In this document: piece after piece, positions 1 to 8,416 of the stretch
Layout: every line of letters starts with the position of its first letter
Numbering within the stretch: position 1 is the first letter of the stretch
Assembly: GCA_005239465.1 (NCBI GenBank)
Contig: SPAW01000023.1
Coordinates: 23,791-87,790, forward strand
Source of the DNA: Nitrospira sp.
Lineage (GTDB): Bacteria; Nitrospirota; Nitrospiria; Nitrospirales; Nitrospiraceae
Direction: 5' to 3'
Length of the DNA stretch: 64,000 nt
Position numbers and translations under genes: made by a program
Notes under the pieces: model-generated
The model's database searches: none
What the model was told of the DNA's origin: nothing
Seen by the model: the letters and a program-made list of their open reading frames with translations, nothing else

Positions 1-1
1 C

Positions 2-541
2 GGAGAAGCCGAGCAATTGCGCTCCTGCCGGACCGACCTCACCGCTTGCCTCACCCGCGACAAACCGAAAGGTATCTTGCGCGATGCTCTGAAGGGTGCC
101 AACGTGTTCATCGGTCTTTCGGTCGGGAATATACTGACCGCTGAAGAACTCGAGGTCATGGCTCCAGATCGAATCGTCTTCGCCATGGCGAATCCTGACC
201 CGGAGGTCTCGCCCGAGCTCGCCGCCTCGCACTGCCGCATTTTTGCCACCGGGCGCTCGGACTATCCCAACCAGATCAATAATGCGCTCGCGTTCCCCGG
301 CATCTTCCGTGGCGCGCTCGACGTTCAAGCCTGCGAGATCAACGAAGCCATGAAACTTGCCGCTGCTAAAGCCATCGCGCACGCGATTCCAGAAGGCGCC
401 TTGAGCGAGGACTACATTATCCCCAGTCTCTTTGACAAAGAAGTCGTCCCGCGCGTTGCCCGAGCCGTCGCGGCTGCCGCCAGGGACAGCGGCGTCGCAC
501 GAAGGCGAGCAACAGCCAACGATCAACCATTGCCAGAGTAA
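2..541 (+). CDS. Malic enzyme, C-terminal part (5' end outside window)
   Basis: The reading frame is open from base 2, so the gene is cut by the window edge; 179 codons remain. The residues match the NAD(P)-binding, C-terminal half of bacterial malic enzymes: a segment on the uncovering of new NAD-site residues (FIGLSVGNILTAEEL), the family signature around VFAMANPDPEVSPE, and the strongly conserved GRSDYPNQINNALAFPGIFRGALD stretch (about residues 80-105 of the visible part, not written in full). Malic enzymes decarboxylate malate oxidatively to pyruvate with reduction of NAD(P). The last 20 residues are poorly conserved. It is followed by about 100 bp of non-coding DNA and then an unrelated J-domain gene. 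Family assignment is firm; NAD versus NADP preference cannot be judged. Confidence 0.93.
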   Translation, partial: GEAEQLRSCRTDLTACLTRDKPKGILRDALKGANVFIGLSVGNILTAEELEVMAPDRIVFAMANPDPEVSPELAASHCRIFATGRSDYPNQINNALAFPGIFRGALDVQACEINEAMKLAAAKAIAHAIPEGALSEDYIIPSLFDKEVVPRVARAVAAAARDSGVARRRATANDQPLPE

Positions 542-645
542 TTCGTTCCATCCAACCTGCGCACCACCGACCTGAAGCGTGCTGGAGCCCTTCTGGCCAT
601 GAATCGCACTGTGCTACAATGCGTCGCCAGGAGCGCACGCAACAT

Positions 646-1278
646 ATGCCTTTTTCGACGAGTAAGTACATCAAGTTTCGCAGCGGTATGCAGAAACGCA
701 TCTACTCCCTACGCTCCAAAACAGAAGACAGTTTGGAAATTGCCGTCGACACTATGATGGAAGAACGGGTGGACAGTTTTTTCCGGGTTGAACAGGGGCT
801 CGAGGAGGTCATCAAGTCACTGATCGAGATTGAAGAAGAGCTGGGAGCAGTTCGAGACCTGTCTGGAGCCATGCGCCTTGAGTCCCGGTTGGAGTTCGTC
901 GAGGATCGCTGGGATGAGTTCGATAGCGAGATCCGTGAACGGCCCCGGCGGCGGCGTAAGAAAATCAATCTGGCCGACATGTTGAAAGCCGCCGGCGGGG
1001 GAGGGGGCGCGCTTTCGGACAACCCAAACAGCGTGAATAATGCGGTGGACGCCTACGCGATCATGGGCGTGGAGTTCGGCAGTTCTCTCGCCGACGTGAC
1101 TGCTGCATTTCGGACAAAGGCCAAGCTACTGCATCCCGACGCCAACAATGGCGATCGCGGTTCTGAACCGGAACTCCGCCGCATGCTGGAAGCCTATCAA
1201 TTTCTGAAAGAATACCTGAGCTTGAGCAATACCGAGCCGATGCGGCCACCTGACCGACCCTACAGTCCGGCGGAATAA
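646..1278 (+). CDS. J-domain (DnaJ-like) protein with N-terminal coiled-coil region
   Basis: 210 residues. The last third (about 125-195) reads as a J domain: AYAIMGVEFGSSLADVTAAFRTKAKLLHPD, with the HPD motif at residues 153-155 and NNGDRG after it. The first 90 residues are charged, Glu-rich and probably helical or coiled-coil; residues 100-107 are an Arg/Lys cluster, followed by a Gly-rich linker. A C-terminal J domain without the Gly/Phe and zinc regions points to a class C J-protein that recruits DnaK to one client. I chose ATG 646 because AGGAG lies 12 nt upstream; an earlier ATG at 619 is in frame but less plausible. The client is unknown. It is followed 7 nt later by the RNase D gene, probably in one transcript. 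Confidence 0.8.
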   Translation: MPFSTSKYIKFRSGMQKRIYSLRSKTEDSLEIAVDTMMEERVDSFFRVEQGLEEVIKSLIEIEEELGAVRDLSGAMRLESRLEFVEDRWDEFDSEIRERPRRRRKKINLADMLKAAGGGGGALSDNPNSVNNAVDAYAIMGVEFGSSLADVTAAFRTKAKLLHPDANNGDRGSEPELRRMLEAYQFLKEYLSLSNTEPMRPPDRPYSPAE

Positions 1279-1285
1279 GTCGACC

Positions 1286-2485
1286 GTGAAAATGCGCGCA
1301 CAATCCCACTACATCACGAGCCCCAACGCACTCGGTGAATTCTGCGAGCGACTTAAAGATTGTTCTCGCCTAGCGCTCGATACGGAGTTTGTGGGCGAAG
1401 ACAGTTTTGTGCCCAAGCTAGAACTCATTCAGGTCGCCACGGAAACCGCGGCGGCGGTCATCGATTTCCCCGCAGTGCTGGCCGGCGGCTCGCTGGATGC
1501 CTTCTGGGAGACCGTGTGTAATCCGGCGATTCAAAAAGTCGTGCATGCCGGACGGCAGGACTTGGATCTCTTTTCGATTCATGCCGGCCAAATTCCTAAA
1601 CCATTCTTCGACACGCAGATTGCTGCTGCAATGGTCGGCTTCGGTCCACAGGTTGCCTATGCCAACCTCGTCCAACGAGTCCACGGCACGAAGCTGGACA
1701 AGGCCCACACCTTTACCAACTGGAGCGCCCGCCCGCTGTCTCGGGACCAATTGGCCTACGCGCTCGAAGATGTGATCTTCCTTCTTGCGATCCATGACGA
1801 TCTCCACACTCGCCTCTCCAAGCTTGGCCGGCTCCACTGGGCCGACGAAGAGTTTTCTCGTCTGGAAAACATCGTGGGAGACACGCGTAGTAAACCACAG
1901 GAACGCTACCAACGCGTGCGCGGCTGGGACACGCTCAAGCCGAAATCGGCCGCCGTTCTTCGAGAGCTGGCAGCCTGGCGAGAAGGGGAAGCGAAGCGTC
2001 GCAATGTACCTCGCGGGCGAGTGATGCGGGACGAAGTGCTGCTGCAACTGGCGCGACATCCTCCACGCCACATACAGGAGCTGCGCGCAGTTCGAGGCCT
2101 CCATGGATCAGAAGCCGATCGCAATGGCGAGTCGCTTCTTGCCGCCATTCACGCAGCGCTCGCACTTCCGCCGTCGGCCTGGCCGGAGGCTCCGAAAGAG
2201 CGGAAGGCTGAATCGGAGTCCGCCGGCCTCGTGGAGCTGCTTCAGGCGGTGATGAAAGCTCGTGCGACAGAAGAAGAGATCGCACCTGCGCTGCTGGCCA
2301 CGACGGCAGATCTGCAGGCGCTTGTTGATGCCAAGATGAATCGCGCTACCCTCGATCTTCCACTCCTGAAAGGGTGGCGTCGGGCGTTGTTGGGAGACAT
2401 CCTGCTTGATGTGCTCGATGGAAAACTCGCGATTAGCATCAACCCAAAGTCCGGGACACTCATCTGGTCACCGCCTTCAAGCTGA
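1286..2485 (+). CDS. rnd: Ribonuclease D (DEDD exonuclease with HRDC domain)
   Basis: 399 residues. The exonuclease domain is clear: Exo I motif LALDTEFVGED (about residues 30-40), Exo II around VVHAGRQDLDLF (about 87-98), then a DTQIAAAMVGFG segment and Exo III ARPLSRDQLAYALEDV (about 150-165). Residues about 215-295 fit an HRDC helical domain. RNase D trims the 3' ends of tRNA and other stable RNAs in the cytoplasm. The start is GTG 1286 or ATG 1292. The gene begins 7 nt after the J-domain gene. Its TGA stop lies inside the left end of a repeat element (see 2481-2806). Confidence 0.93.
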   Translation: MKMRAQSHYITSPNALGEFCERLKDCSRLALDTEFVGEDSFVPKLELIQVATETAAAVIDFPAVLAGGSLDAFWETVCNPAIQKVVHAGRQDLDLFSIHAGQIPKPFFDTQIAAAMVGFGPQVAYANLVQRVHGTKLDKAHTFTNWSARPLSRDQLAYALEDVIFLLAIHDDLHTRLSKLGRLHWADEEFSRLENIVGDTRSKPQERYQRVRGWDTLKPKSAAVLRELAAWREGEAKRRNVPRGRVMRDEVLLQLARHPPRHIQELRAVRGLHGSEADRNGESLLAAIHAALALPPSAWPEAPKERKAESESAGLVELLQAVMKARATEEEIAPALLATTADLQALVDAKMNRATLDLPLLKGWRRALLGDILLDVLDGKLAISINPKSGTLIWSPPSS

Positions 2486-2806
2486 GGATGTTGCAAAAGC
2501 CCTCCAGCGGCGTTCTCGCATCGCTCAAGGCCTCAGGGGACTGGCTCCGGCACTGCCGGTGGCTGTCCCGCTATATTCAAAAAGGGACAGTCGCCGGTCG
2601 GAAGGGACTTCGGCGAGCTCCCCTCGACAGGCTCGGGGCCTGAGCTTGCCGAAGGCAGTCGAGCCGCGACAGTCCCTTTCACTCGCTGCGGCCTAGCTGG
2701 GCGGACTTTTTCATCATCCTCCTCTGGGTTCCACCCTCCCACCTGCGGCCACTTCCAACGACCTCGCGAACCCCCGGCCTCTGGAGGTTTTGCAACAGTC
2801 TCAAGC
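2481..2806. repeat. MITE-like intergenic repeat, copy A
   Basis: About 325 bp bounded by imperfect inverted ends: CTGAGGATGTTGCAAAA at the left and the complement of GCTTGAGACTGTTGCAAAA at the right (about 2786-2806). The left end includes the TGA stop of rnd. Bases 2584-2693 are nearly identical (109 of 110 by eye) to 5333-5442 in copy B, including the inner GGGACAGTCGC / GCGACAGTCCC arms and the TCGACAGGCTCGGGGCC segment. No coding potential is evident. The ends differ from those of copies B and C, so this is either a diverged relative or a mosaic. Confidence 0.7.
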
Positions 2807-3053
2807 TAAGGCCAACCCTTGAGCCAGCCCCCTGCTCGCCCCTGTTCAAAACAGGACGGGGAAATCCATTCTCACTGCAACTGCCGGATTCCTGATAATA
2901 TCTTTGCGAAGCGTGACCGTAATCCCGCTAGAACTCAGCATTTTTTCGCCCATTATTTCTGGAACTGCCAGACATCCTGGTACGGTTCTCGCTCTTCCCT
3001 CCGGCTAAAATCATCCGGTGGTCTTGGTACCAGCAACATATAGGTACTCGATC
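2807..3053. other. Intergenic DNA, no gene seen
   Basis: About 250 bp between repeat copy A and the GGDEF gene. I see no convincing reading frame, RNA gene or well-spaced promoter here. Confidence 0.5.
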
Positions 3054-4346
3054 ATGAAAACGTTCTTCGCCTTCCTAATCCCTGGGGGAGTCGTCTTCCT
3101 CGCCGCCATCGGCTTTCTTCGTCCACATGGCCTGCCGTCATGGGTCCAGGGTCCGGTCCAGGCGCTTCCGTACATCGTGCTGGGATTTGGGTTGGTGTTC
3201 GGCTGGTATCTTTCCAGTGGCCGTTTGATCCTTTCGCTTATAATGCTCGCATTTGCCGACCGTGCCGTCATCCTGTTTCCGCCGACAGATCCTGACCCTG
3301 GGTCGGCAAACCATGTGATTTTTGCTGCGACCACCTTCCTGTTGCCGTTAAATCTAATGGCCCTCTCGGTTATCAAAGAAGAAGCCATCTCAACCTGGCG
3401 CGGTGTCCTGCGCCTGCCGCTCGTGCTGATACAGCCGTTTCTGGTGCTCTGGTTATCTCTACCGGAACAGGCCAGCCTTGCTCTTTCCTTACAACAGCCC
3501 TTGCTGCCGATGCTAATGGTCGATTGGACGGCACTTCCCCAGCCGACCCTCTTGGCTTTTTGTGGAGCCCTACTTTTGATCGGCGTACGATTTATCGTTC
3601 AAAAGAATCCTCTCGACTGTGGAGCCCTCTGGGCGCTGGTTACATCCTGCGCGGCCTTTCAAGGTCTGCACTACGGCTGGTCGGCGACCAACTTTCTGTC
3701 CGCTGCCGGGCTCATTCTCTTCCTGACCCTGCTTCAAGCCTCCCATCAACAGACCTATCGCGATGACTTGACCGGCATCCCCGGCAAGCTGGCTTACGAA
3801 GAGGCGGTTGCGAATCTCGGAAAGAAGTACGTCCTCGCTGTCGTGGGGATCGACCAATTAAAACAATACGGAAACCAGCATGGCAAACCAGTCAGTGAGC
3901 AACTGCTTCGCCTCATAGCCCAGAAAATCATGGCCGCTGCAGATTCCGGCAAAGTTTTTCGTCTGGCCGGCGAGGAATTTACCATTCTGTTTCCGAGGAA
4001 AACGGCGACGGAAACGTTGGTCACGCTTGAGGCGATCCGCAAAGCAGTGGAACAGACCACAATGTACTTACGAGGCCGTGACCGAGTCTGGGAAGGAGGA
4101 GGCGCATCACACACAGGATCGAGCGATGAAGAACTCGTCGTCACCGCCAGCATCGGTCTCGCAGAGGCGGGAAATTCCCAATCGTCATTGGGTCTTGTAA
4201 CCAAAATCGCTTATAAGGCGCTCTACGAAGCCAAAGGGGAAGGGGGCAATCTCGTAAAGCGAGGAGCTATTACGCCCGAAACCAAGAAACCAGTCCCTGC
4301 CGAAGCAGGACGCATCGTCGCGTATAACGAGTTCGAAAACTCGTAG
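3054..4346 (+). CDS. Membrane protein with degenerate GGDEF domain
   Basis: 430 residues from ATG 3054; a GTG at 3018 would add 12. The first 230 residues are hydrophobic and form about six to seven membrane segments. The last 170 resemble a diguanylate cyclase domain: DLTGIPGKLAYEEA, VVGIDQLKQYGNQHG, FRLAGEEFTILFP, and a VTASIGLAE...ALYEAKGEGGN tail. Key residues are altered. The active-site motif is AGEEF instead of GG(D/E)EF, and the metal-binding Asp of the usual DIDHFK is Gly (GIDQLK). It may therefore bind GTP or c-di-GMP, or act only as a membrane-anchored regulator, rather than make c-di-GMP. It converges with the ArsC-like gene, only 5 bp separating the two stops. Confidence 0.8.
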   Translation: MKTFFAFLIPGGVVFLAAIGFLRPHGLPSWVQGPVQALPYIVLGFGLVFGWYLSSGRLILSLIMLAFADRAVILFPPTDPDPGSANHVIFAATTFLLPLNLMALSVIKEEAISTWRGVLRLPLVLIQPFLVLWLSLPEQASLALSLQQPLLPMLMVDWTALPQPTLLAFCGALLLIGVRFIVQKNPLDCGALWALVTSCAAFQGLHYGWSATNFLSAAGLILFLTLLQASHQQTYRDDLTGIPGKLAYEEAVANLGKKYVLAVVGIDQLKQYGNQHGKPVSEQLLRLIAQKIMAAADSGKVFRLAGEEFTILFPRKTATETLVTLEAIRKAVEQTTMYLRGRDRVWEGGGASHTGSSDEELVVTASIGLAEAGNSQSSLGLVTKIAYKALYEAKGEGGNLVKRGAITPETKKPVPAEAGRIVAYNEFENS

Positions 4347-4351
4347 CGACC

Positions 4352-4702
4352 TTACAACAGCTGCTTTATCGATTCCGCCGGCCTCGCCAAGATCGCCTTC
4401 TCGCCCTTTTCCACGATCGGACGCTGAATCAGATCCGGGTGCTTCATCATCAGATCGAGCAACTCATCGTCCGACAGACTCTTCTTCGCCAACCCCAGCT
4501 CCTTATAGATATCTTCTTTCGTTCGAAGCACGTCCTTTGGTGAGAGCCCGGCCTTCTTCAACAGACTTTTTAACTGCCCCTTCGTGAAGGTTTGTTCATA
4601 GTAGTTGATCGCCGCGAACGGCTTACCGCTGTCTTTCAACATCTGCACTGCCTGACGGCAGGTGGTACAGGTGGGTTTATGATAGATTGTTATGTTGGCC
4701 AT
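4352..4702 (-). CDS. ArsC/Spx-family thioredoxin-fold protein (arsenate reductase-like)
   Basis: 116 residues, the normal family length. The N-terminus carries the redox loop HKPTCTTCRQA (Cys12 and Cys15), followed by the typical DVLRTKEDIYKELGL, LMMKHPDLIQRPIV and a GEKAILARP segment near the end. ArsC-type enzymes reduce arsenate with glutaredoxin or thioredoxin; Spx-type members are regulators, and many ArsC-like proteins have no proven substrate. There is no arsenic-resistance neighbour, so the substrate is open. The divergent gene at 4797 leaves 94 bp for promoters. Confidence 0.85.
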   Translation of the reverse strand: MANITIYHKPTCTTCRQAVQMLKDSGKPFAAINYYEQTFTKGQLKSLLKKAGLSPKDVLRTKEDIYKELGLAKKSLSDDELLDLMMKHPDLIQRPIVEKGEKAILARPAESIKQLL

Positions 4703-4796
4703 GGTATCTCCTGGGTGAATAAACCTGCCTTGACGAATTTTTTTAGACTATGTTAGATCCTACGCACTCGACGTTTCTACTGAAACAGGGTTCCTC

Positions 4797-5165
4797 ATGC
4801 CATTGGTTGGAACAAGCTCTTCCGGTCAATACTCCTGCGCCACAGCGTCTCAGCACACCCTCAAAGATCTCCGCACGAAACGCAAAGGCCAACCGGTCTT
4901 CGTCCTCGGCCATTTGCTCAATCGCAAGGGGCAGGAAGCTACCTTTGAGGTCTTCAATGACCGGATCGCCCTCGTCAAGTTTAGCGACGGTGGAACCGTG
5001 GGCTATGATCCGGTTGAACTCTTGCTTCCCACTGAGATCGATGAAAAAGGCATCGCCTACTTTGAAATCCGTCCTTGTCAAACCTGCAAATTGCTCTTTT
5101 CCCTGACCCTGGAGGAGAGCGAATCGGACCATGAGCCGAATCAGTGCCCGGACTGTCGCGGCTAG
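4797..5165 (+). CDS. Hypothetical protein with C-terminal Cys pairs
   Basis: 122 residues. No named family recognised. The central part (residues 25-95) is a likely beta-rich fold with a GQPVFVLGHLLNRKGQEATF segment. The end carries CQTC and CPDC about 40 residues apart, as in a small zinc ribbon. The TAG stop is the first part of the left inverted end of repeat copy B, so the native C-terminus may have been cut or fixed by insertion of that element. The overlapping frames at this locus are weaker: they lack the paired Cys pattern. Confidence 0.6.
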   Translation: MPLVGTSSSGQYSCATASQHTLKDLRTKRKGQPVFVLGHLLNRKGQEATFEVFNDRIALVKFSDGGTVGYDPVELLLPTEIDEKGIAYFEIRPCQTCKLLFSLTLEESESDHEPNQCPDCRG

Positions 5166-5553
5166 CAGGCTGTTGAAAAGGTCGCTCTTCTCACCCGCCC
5201 TCCCCCGCGCGCCGGGATGCGCCCTTCACCGAACGGCGTTCTCGCATCGCTCAGAGGCCTCAGGGGACTGGCTCCGGCATTGCCGGACTTCGGCGAGCTC
5301 AGTCGAGCCGTGCCTGTCCCGCTATGTAAACAGGGACAGTCGCCGGTCGGAAGGGACTTCGGCGAGCTCCCCTCGACAGGCTCGGGGCCTGAGCTTGCCG
5401 AAGGCAGTCGAGCCGCGACAGTCCCTTTCGCTCGCTGCGGCCTTGCTGGACGACCTTTTTGAACAGCCTGCGGGTGATGCTGGGAACGTCCGTGATTTCC
5501 TACTGAGCCGTGTACTTCCCCAAGTCCAAAATAGGTTTTCAACACCCTGTTAG
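5162..5553. repeat. MITE-like intergenic repeat, copy B, between convergent genes
   Basis: 392 bp bounded by CTAGCAGGCTGTTGAAAA (5162-5179) and the complement of CTAACAGGGTGTTGAAAA at 5536-5553. A second internal inverted pair is present: GCAGGCTGTTGAAAAGGTCG (5165-5184) against CGACCTTTTTGAACAGCCTGC (5451-5471). Bases 5333-5442 match copy A nearly exactly. The left end supplies TAG to the plus-strand gene ending at 5165; the right end supplies TAA to the minus-strand gene ending at 5550. No transposase is encoded, so it is non-autonomous. Confidence 0.8.
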
Positions 5554-5942
5554 TCTACGAGCGGAGCCACTTCCAAAGCCTTTTTCAGCAGGCAGTCCCC
5601 GGCAAACCCCTGCAGCACCATCGGCAACATGGCTCCATCGATTGCCCGTACCGAGGTCACTCGGAACCCCTCTGGTACTTTCTGTCCCTCCAGTTTCATC
5701 GCGTGACAGATCTCAAGCTTATTCCAGATCAGATTGGAAAGCATCTGGTCGGACACCAGCAGTCTCAGGTCCGTGACTATCCCATCGATCGCCACCTTTG
5801 CCGACACGCGCGTTTTATCTTTTGGTGGTTCGCTGACAACGGCGAACGCCATAATGTCCTCCTCCGCCATGGCGAACTCAGACGCATCCATCCCAACGTT
5901 CAATGCCATAAGACAGCAAATGATGTTGGCTGTTCTCATCAT
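5550..5942 (-). CDS. Hypothetical protein, possibly exported
   Basis: 130 residues. The first 20 residues (MMRTANIICCLMALNVGMDA) are weakly hydrophobic and could be a poor signal peptide. The rest is an alpha/beta-looking stretch with no motif I know; LRLLVSDQMLSNLIWNKLEICHAM is amphipathic. The TAA stop lies within the right inverted end of repeat copy B. Low coding evidence, mainly the absence of a better frame and normal composition. It could be a Nitrospira-specific family. Confidence 0.45.
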   Translation of the reverse strand: MMRTANIICCLMALNVGMDASEFAMAEEDIMAFAVVSEPPKDKTRVSAKVAIDGIVTDLRLLVSDQMLSNLIWNKLEICHAMKLEGQKVPEGFRVTSVRAIDGAMLPMVLQGFAGDCLLKKALEVAPLVD

Positions 5943-6331
5943 TCATCTCTTGGGATCGAGGTCGTCCGCCGGATCATTCATCGCTCGACTCGGAGCAGTA
6001 GACCTACCAGCAAGTGAAGACCCCCGTGGCTCAACACACTTGCCCAGACTGGTCTGGACAAAGTGATGCTTCCCGCGCCGCTGGAAGGAGAATCGATTGC
6101 AGATTGATCGCTGGTCTGCCGAAATACGATCACGGCACGCACCAAGACTCAAACGCCAAGCACCGGTATGGCTCACGGCATCACAGGCTACTTCCGCACA
6201 TCATTGCTTCATGCTCAGTATGCCAAGCAAGATTTATCATTTCAAGGACGACCCGCAGCCATTTCGTCCTGTTCGTGTTAGGCTATGAACGAGACTGTAG
6301 ACATGCTCTCAAATACTCGCGAGGTAGCATC
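5943..6331. other. Divergent intergenic region upstream of citrate synthase
   Basis: 389 bp. A frame is open from 6014 into the citrate synthase gene, but its translation (many Arg, His and Ser) does not look like protein and no citrate synthase has such an extension. I see no -35/-10 pair of good quality, and no structured RNA. Confidence 0.5.
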
Positions 6332-7465
<1,134 letters not shown>

Positions 7466-7488
7466 CAGGCTTGCCCCGATATCCCCCC

Positions 7489-7516
7489 TTGACTCCGCGG
7501 CATCCCGATTTATCTG
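7489..7516 (+). promoter_or_regulatory. Candidate promoter of hsp20
   Basis: TTGACT (7489-7494), 16 nt, TATCTG (7511-7516). The overlapping CTTGACT and CCCGATTTA also loosely recall a heat-shock sigma-32 pattern, but the spacing is shorter than usual. There is no CIRCE element. Confidence 0.35.
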
Positions 7517-7592
7517 ACGCACAGACGGTTGTATCGGCGCAGCGCCAGCGACACTCAACGACACATTATGAATCGTAAGGAAAAGGAGGTCT

Positions 7593-8042
7593 ATGATGAC
7601 ACTTGTACGGTGGGATCCGTTTCGTGAACTGGAAGATATGTCCGAGCGATTGAATCGCGTGTTTACTCGTCCCGCATCGCGTACCGGCGGAAAGGAACAC
7701 TTAATCGTTGCCGACTGGGTACCGACCGTGGATATCAGCGAAACCGACGGCGAATATCTCATCAAGGCGGAATTGCCCGACGTGAAGAAGGAAGATGTAA
7801 AAGTCACGGTGGAAGACGGAGTCCTCACGTTGCAGGGCGAACGTCTCCGGGAGAAGGAAGAGAAAGGAAAGAAATATCACCGAGTCGAACGGTCGTACGG
7901 AAGTTTCCTAAGAAGTTTTACTTTACCCGAGTCGGTCGATGAGAGCGGGGTCAAAGCCGAATACAAAGACGGTTTGCTGAACTTGCATCTCCCGAAAACC
8001 GAGAAGGTAAAACCTAAAGCGATCGATGTGAAAGTAATCTAA
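7593..8042 (+). CDS. Small heat-shock protein, Hsp20/alpha-crystallin family
   Basis: 149 residues. N-terminal LVRWDPFRELEDMSERLNRVF, then an alpha-crystallin domain from about residue 45 (WVPTVDISETDGEYLIKAELP, VEDGVLTLQGER, GSFLRSFTLPESVD, YKDGLLNLHLPK) and a short tail ending AIDVKVI that carries the IXI-like oligomerisation motif. It is an ATP-independent holdase for unfolding proteins. A strong AAGGAGG lies just upstream of ATG 7593. It is monocistronic, closed by the hairpin at 8069-8094. Confidence 0.96.
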   Translation: MMTLVRWDPFRELEDMSERLNRVFTRPASRTGGKEHLIVADWVPTVDISETDGEYLIKAELPDVKKEDVKVTVEDGVLTLQGERLREKEEKGKKYHRVERSYGSFLRSFTLPESVDESGVKAEYKDGLLNLHLPKTEKVKPKAIDVKVI

Positions 8043-8068
8043 CCGTATCGCGTGAAGAACCACCTGAA

Positions 8069-8094
8069 GGAAGGTCCGCTTCGGCGGGCCTTCC
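8069..8094. terminator. Rho-independent-type hairpin, probably bidirectional
   Basis: Stem GGAAGGTCCGC / GCGGGCCTTCC (11 pairs, one G-U) with a TTCG tetraloop, between the convergent hsp20 gene and the small minus-strand gene whose stop codon overlaps its right edge. The downstream T-run is weak on the plus strand (CTATTTCTCC). Confidence 0.8.
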
Positions 8095-8333
8095 TATTTC
8101 TCCACATCCTGTTCCTGCATCACTAACTCCCAAAACCCCTCACCGAAATGATAGCGCAGCACATAGCGTTGATCGTCACTGGCACGCACGCGAAAGTAAC
8201 AATGGATGTCTGTGTACCACCGATCAATCACATCAGTTATTGCCAATCGAATGCCATCGAGCGTAAATGCCCTCGGGGTTTCTTCACCTTTATATCCAGC
8301 GTAGGCCTCGACACTCACGTCCGGTGTGTTCAT
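8094..8333 (-). CDS. Small conserved protein, DUF6504-like
   Basis: 79 residues from ATG 8333, which has AAGGG 7 nt upstream; an in-frame start at 8351 would add 6. The pattern AFTLDGIRLAITDVIDRWY...YFRVRASDDQRYVLRYHF...GFWEL recalls DUF6504-type small beta proteins, where a wrapped sheet carries R-V-R and Y-Y pairs. This is recall, not a search. Function unknown. It is divergent from fumC; the shared region holds the fumC promoter. Confidence 0.65.
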   Translation of the reverse strand: MNTPDVSVEAYAGYKGEETPRAFTLDGIRLAITDVIDRWYTDIHCYFRVRASDDQRYVLRYHFGEGFWELVMQEQDVEK

Positions 8334-8343
8334 TGCCATACCC

Positions 8344-8373
8344 TTGTACAAGTAGGTGACCTAAGTTTATCAT
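8344..8373 (+). promoter_or_regulatory. Candidate promoter of fumC
   Basis: TTGTAC (8344-8349), 18 nt, TATCAT (8368-8373); it would give a leader of roughly 35-40 nt before ATG 8417. Confidence 0.45.
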
Positions 8374-8416
8374 GACGCCCGCAGGGAGGAAGACCCCTCA
8401 CCATGGAGTGGAGCGC

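Noticed and set aside
6014-6331. N-terminal extension of citrate synthase
   Set aside because: The added 106 residues do not look like protein, whereas ATG 6332 has a Shine-Dalgarno and matches the family start.
7488-7513. Heat-shock sigma-32 promoter before hsp20
   Set aside because: CTTGACT and CCCGATTTA are only 9 nt apart, shorter than the usual spacing; kept only as a weak general promoter.
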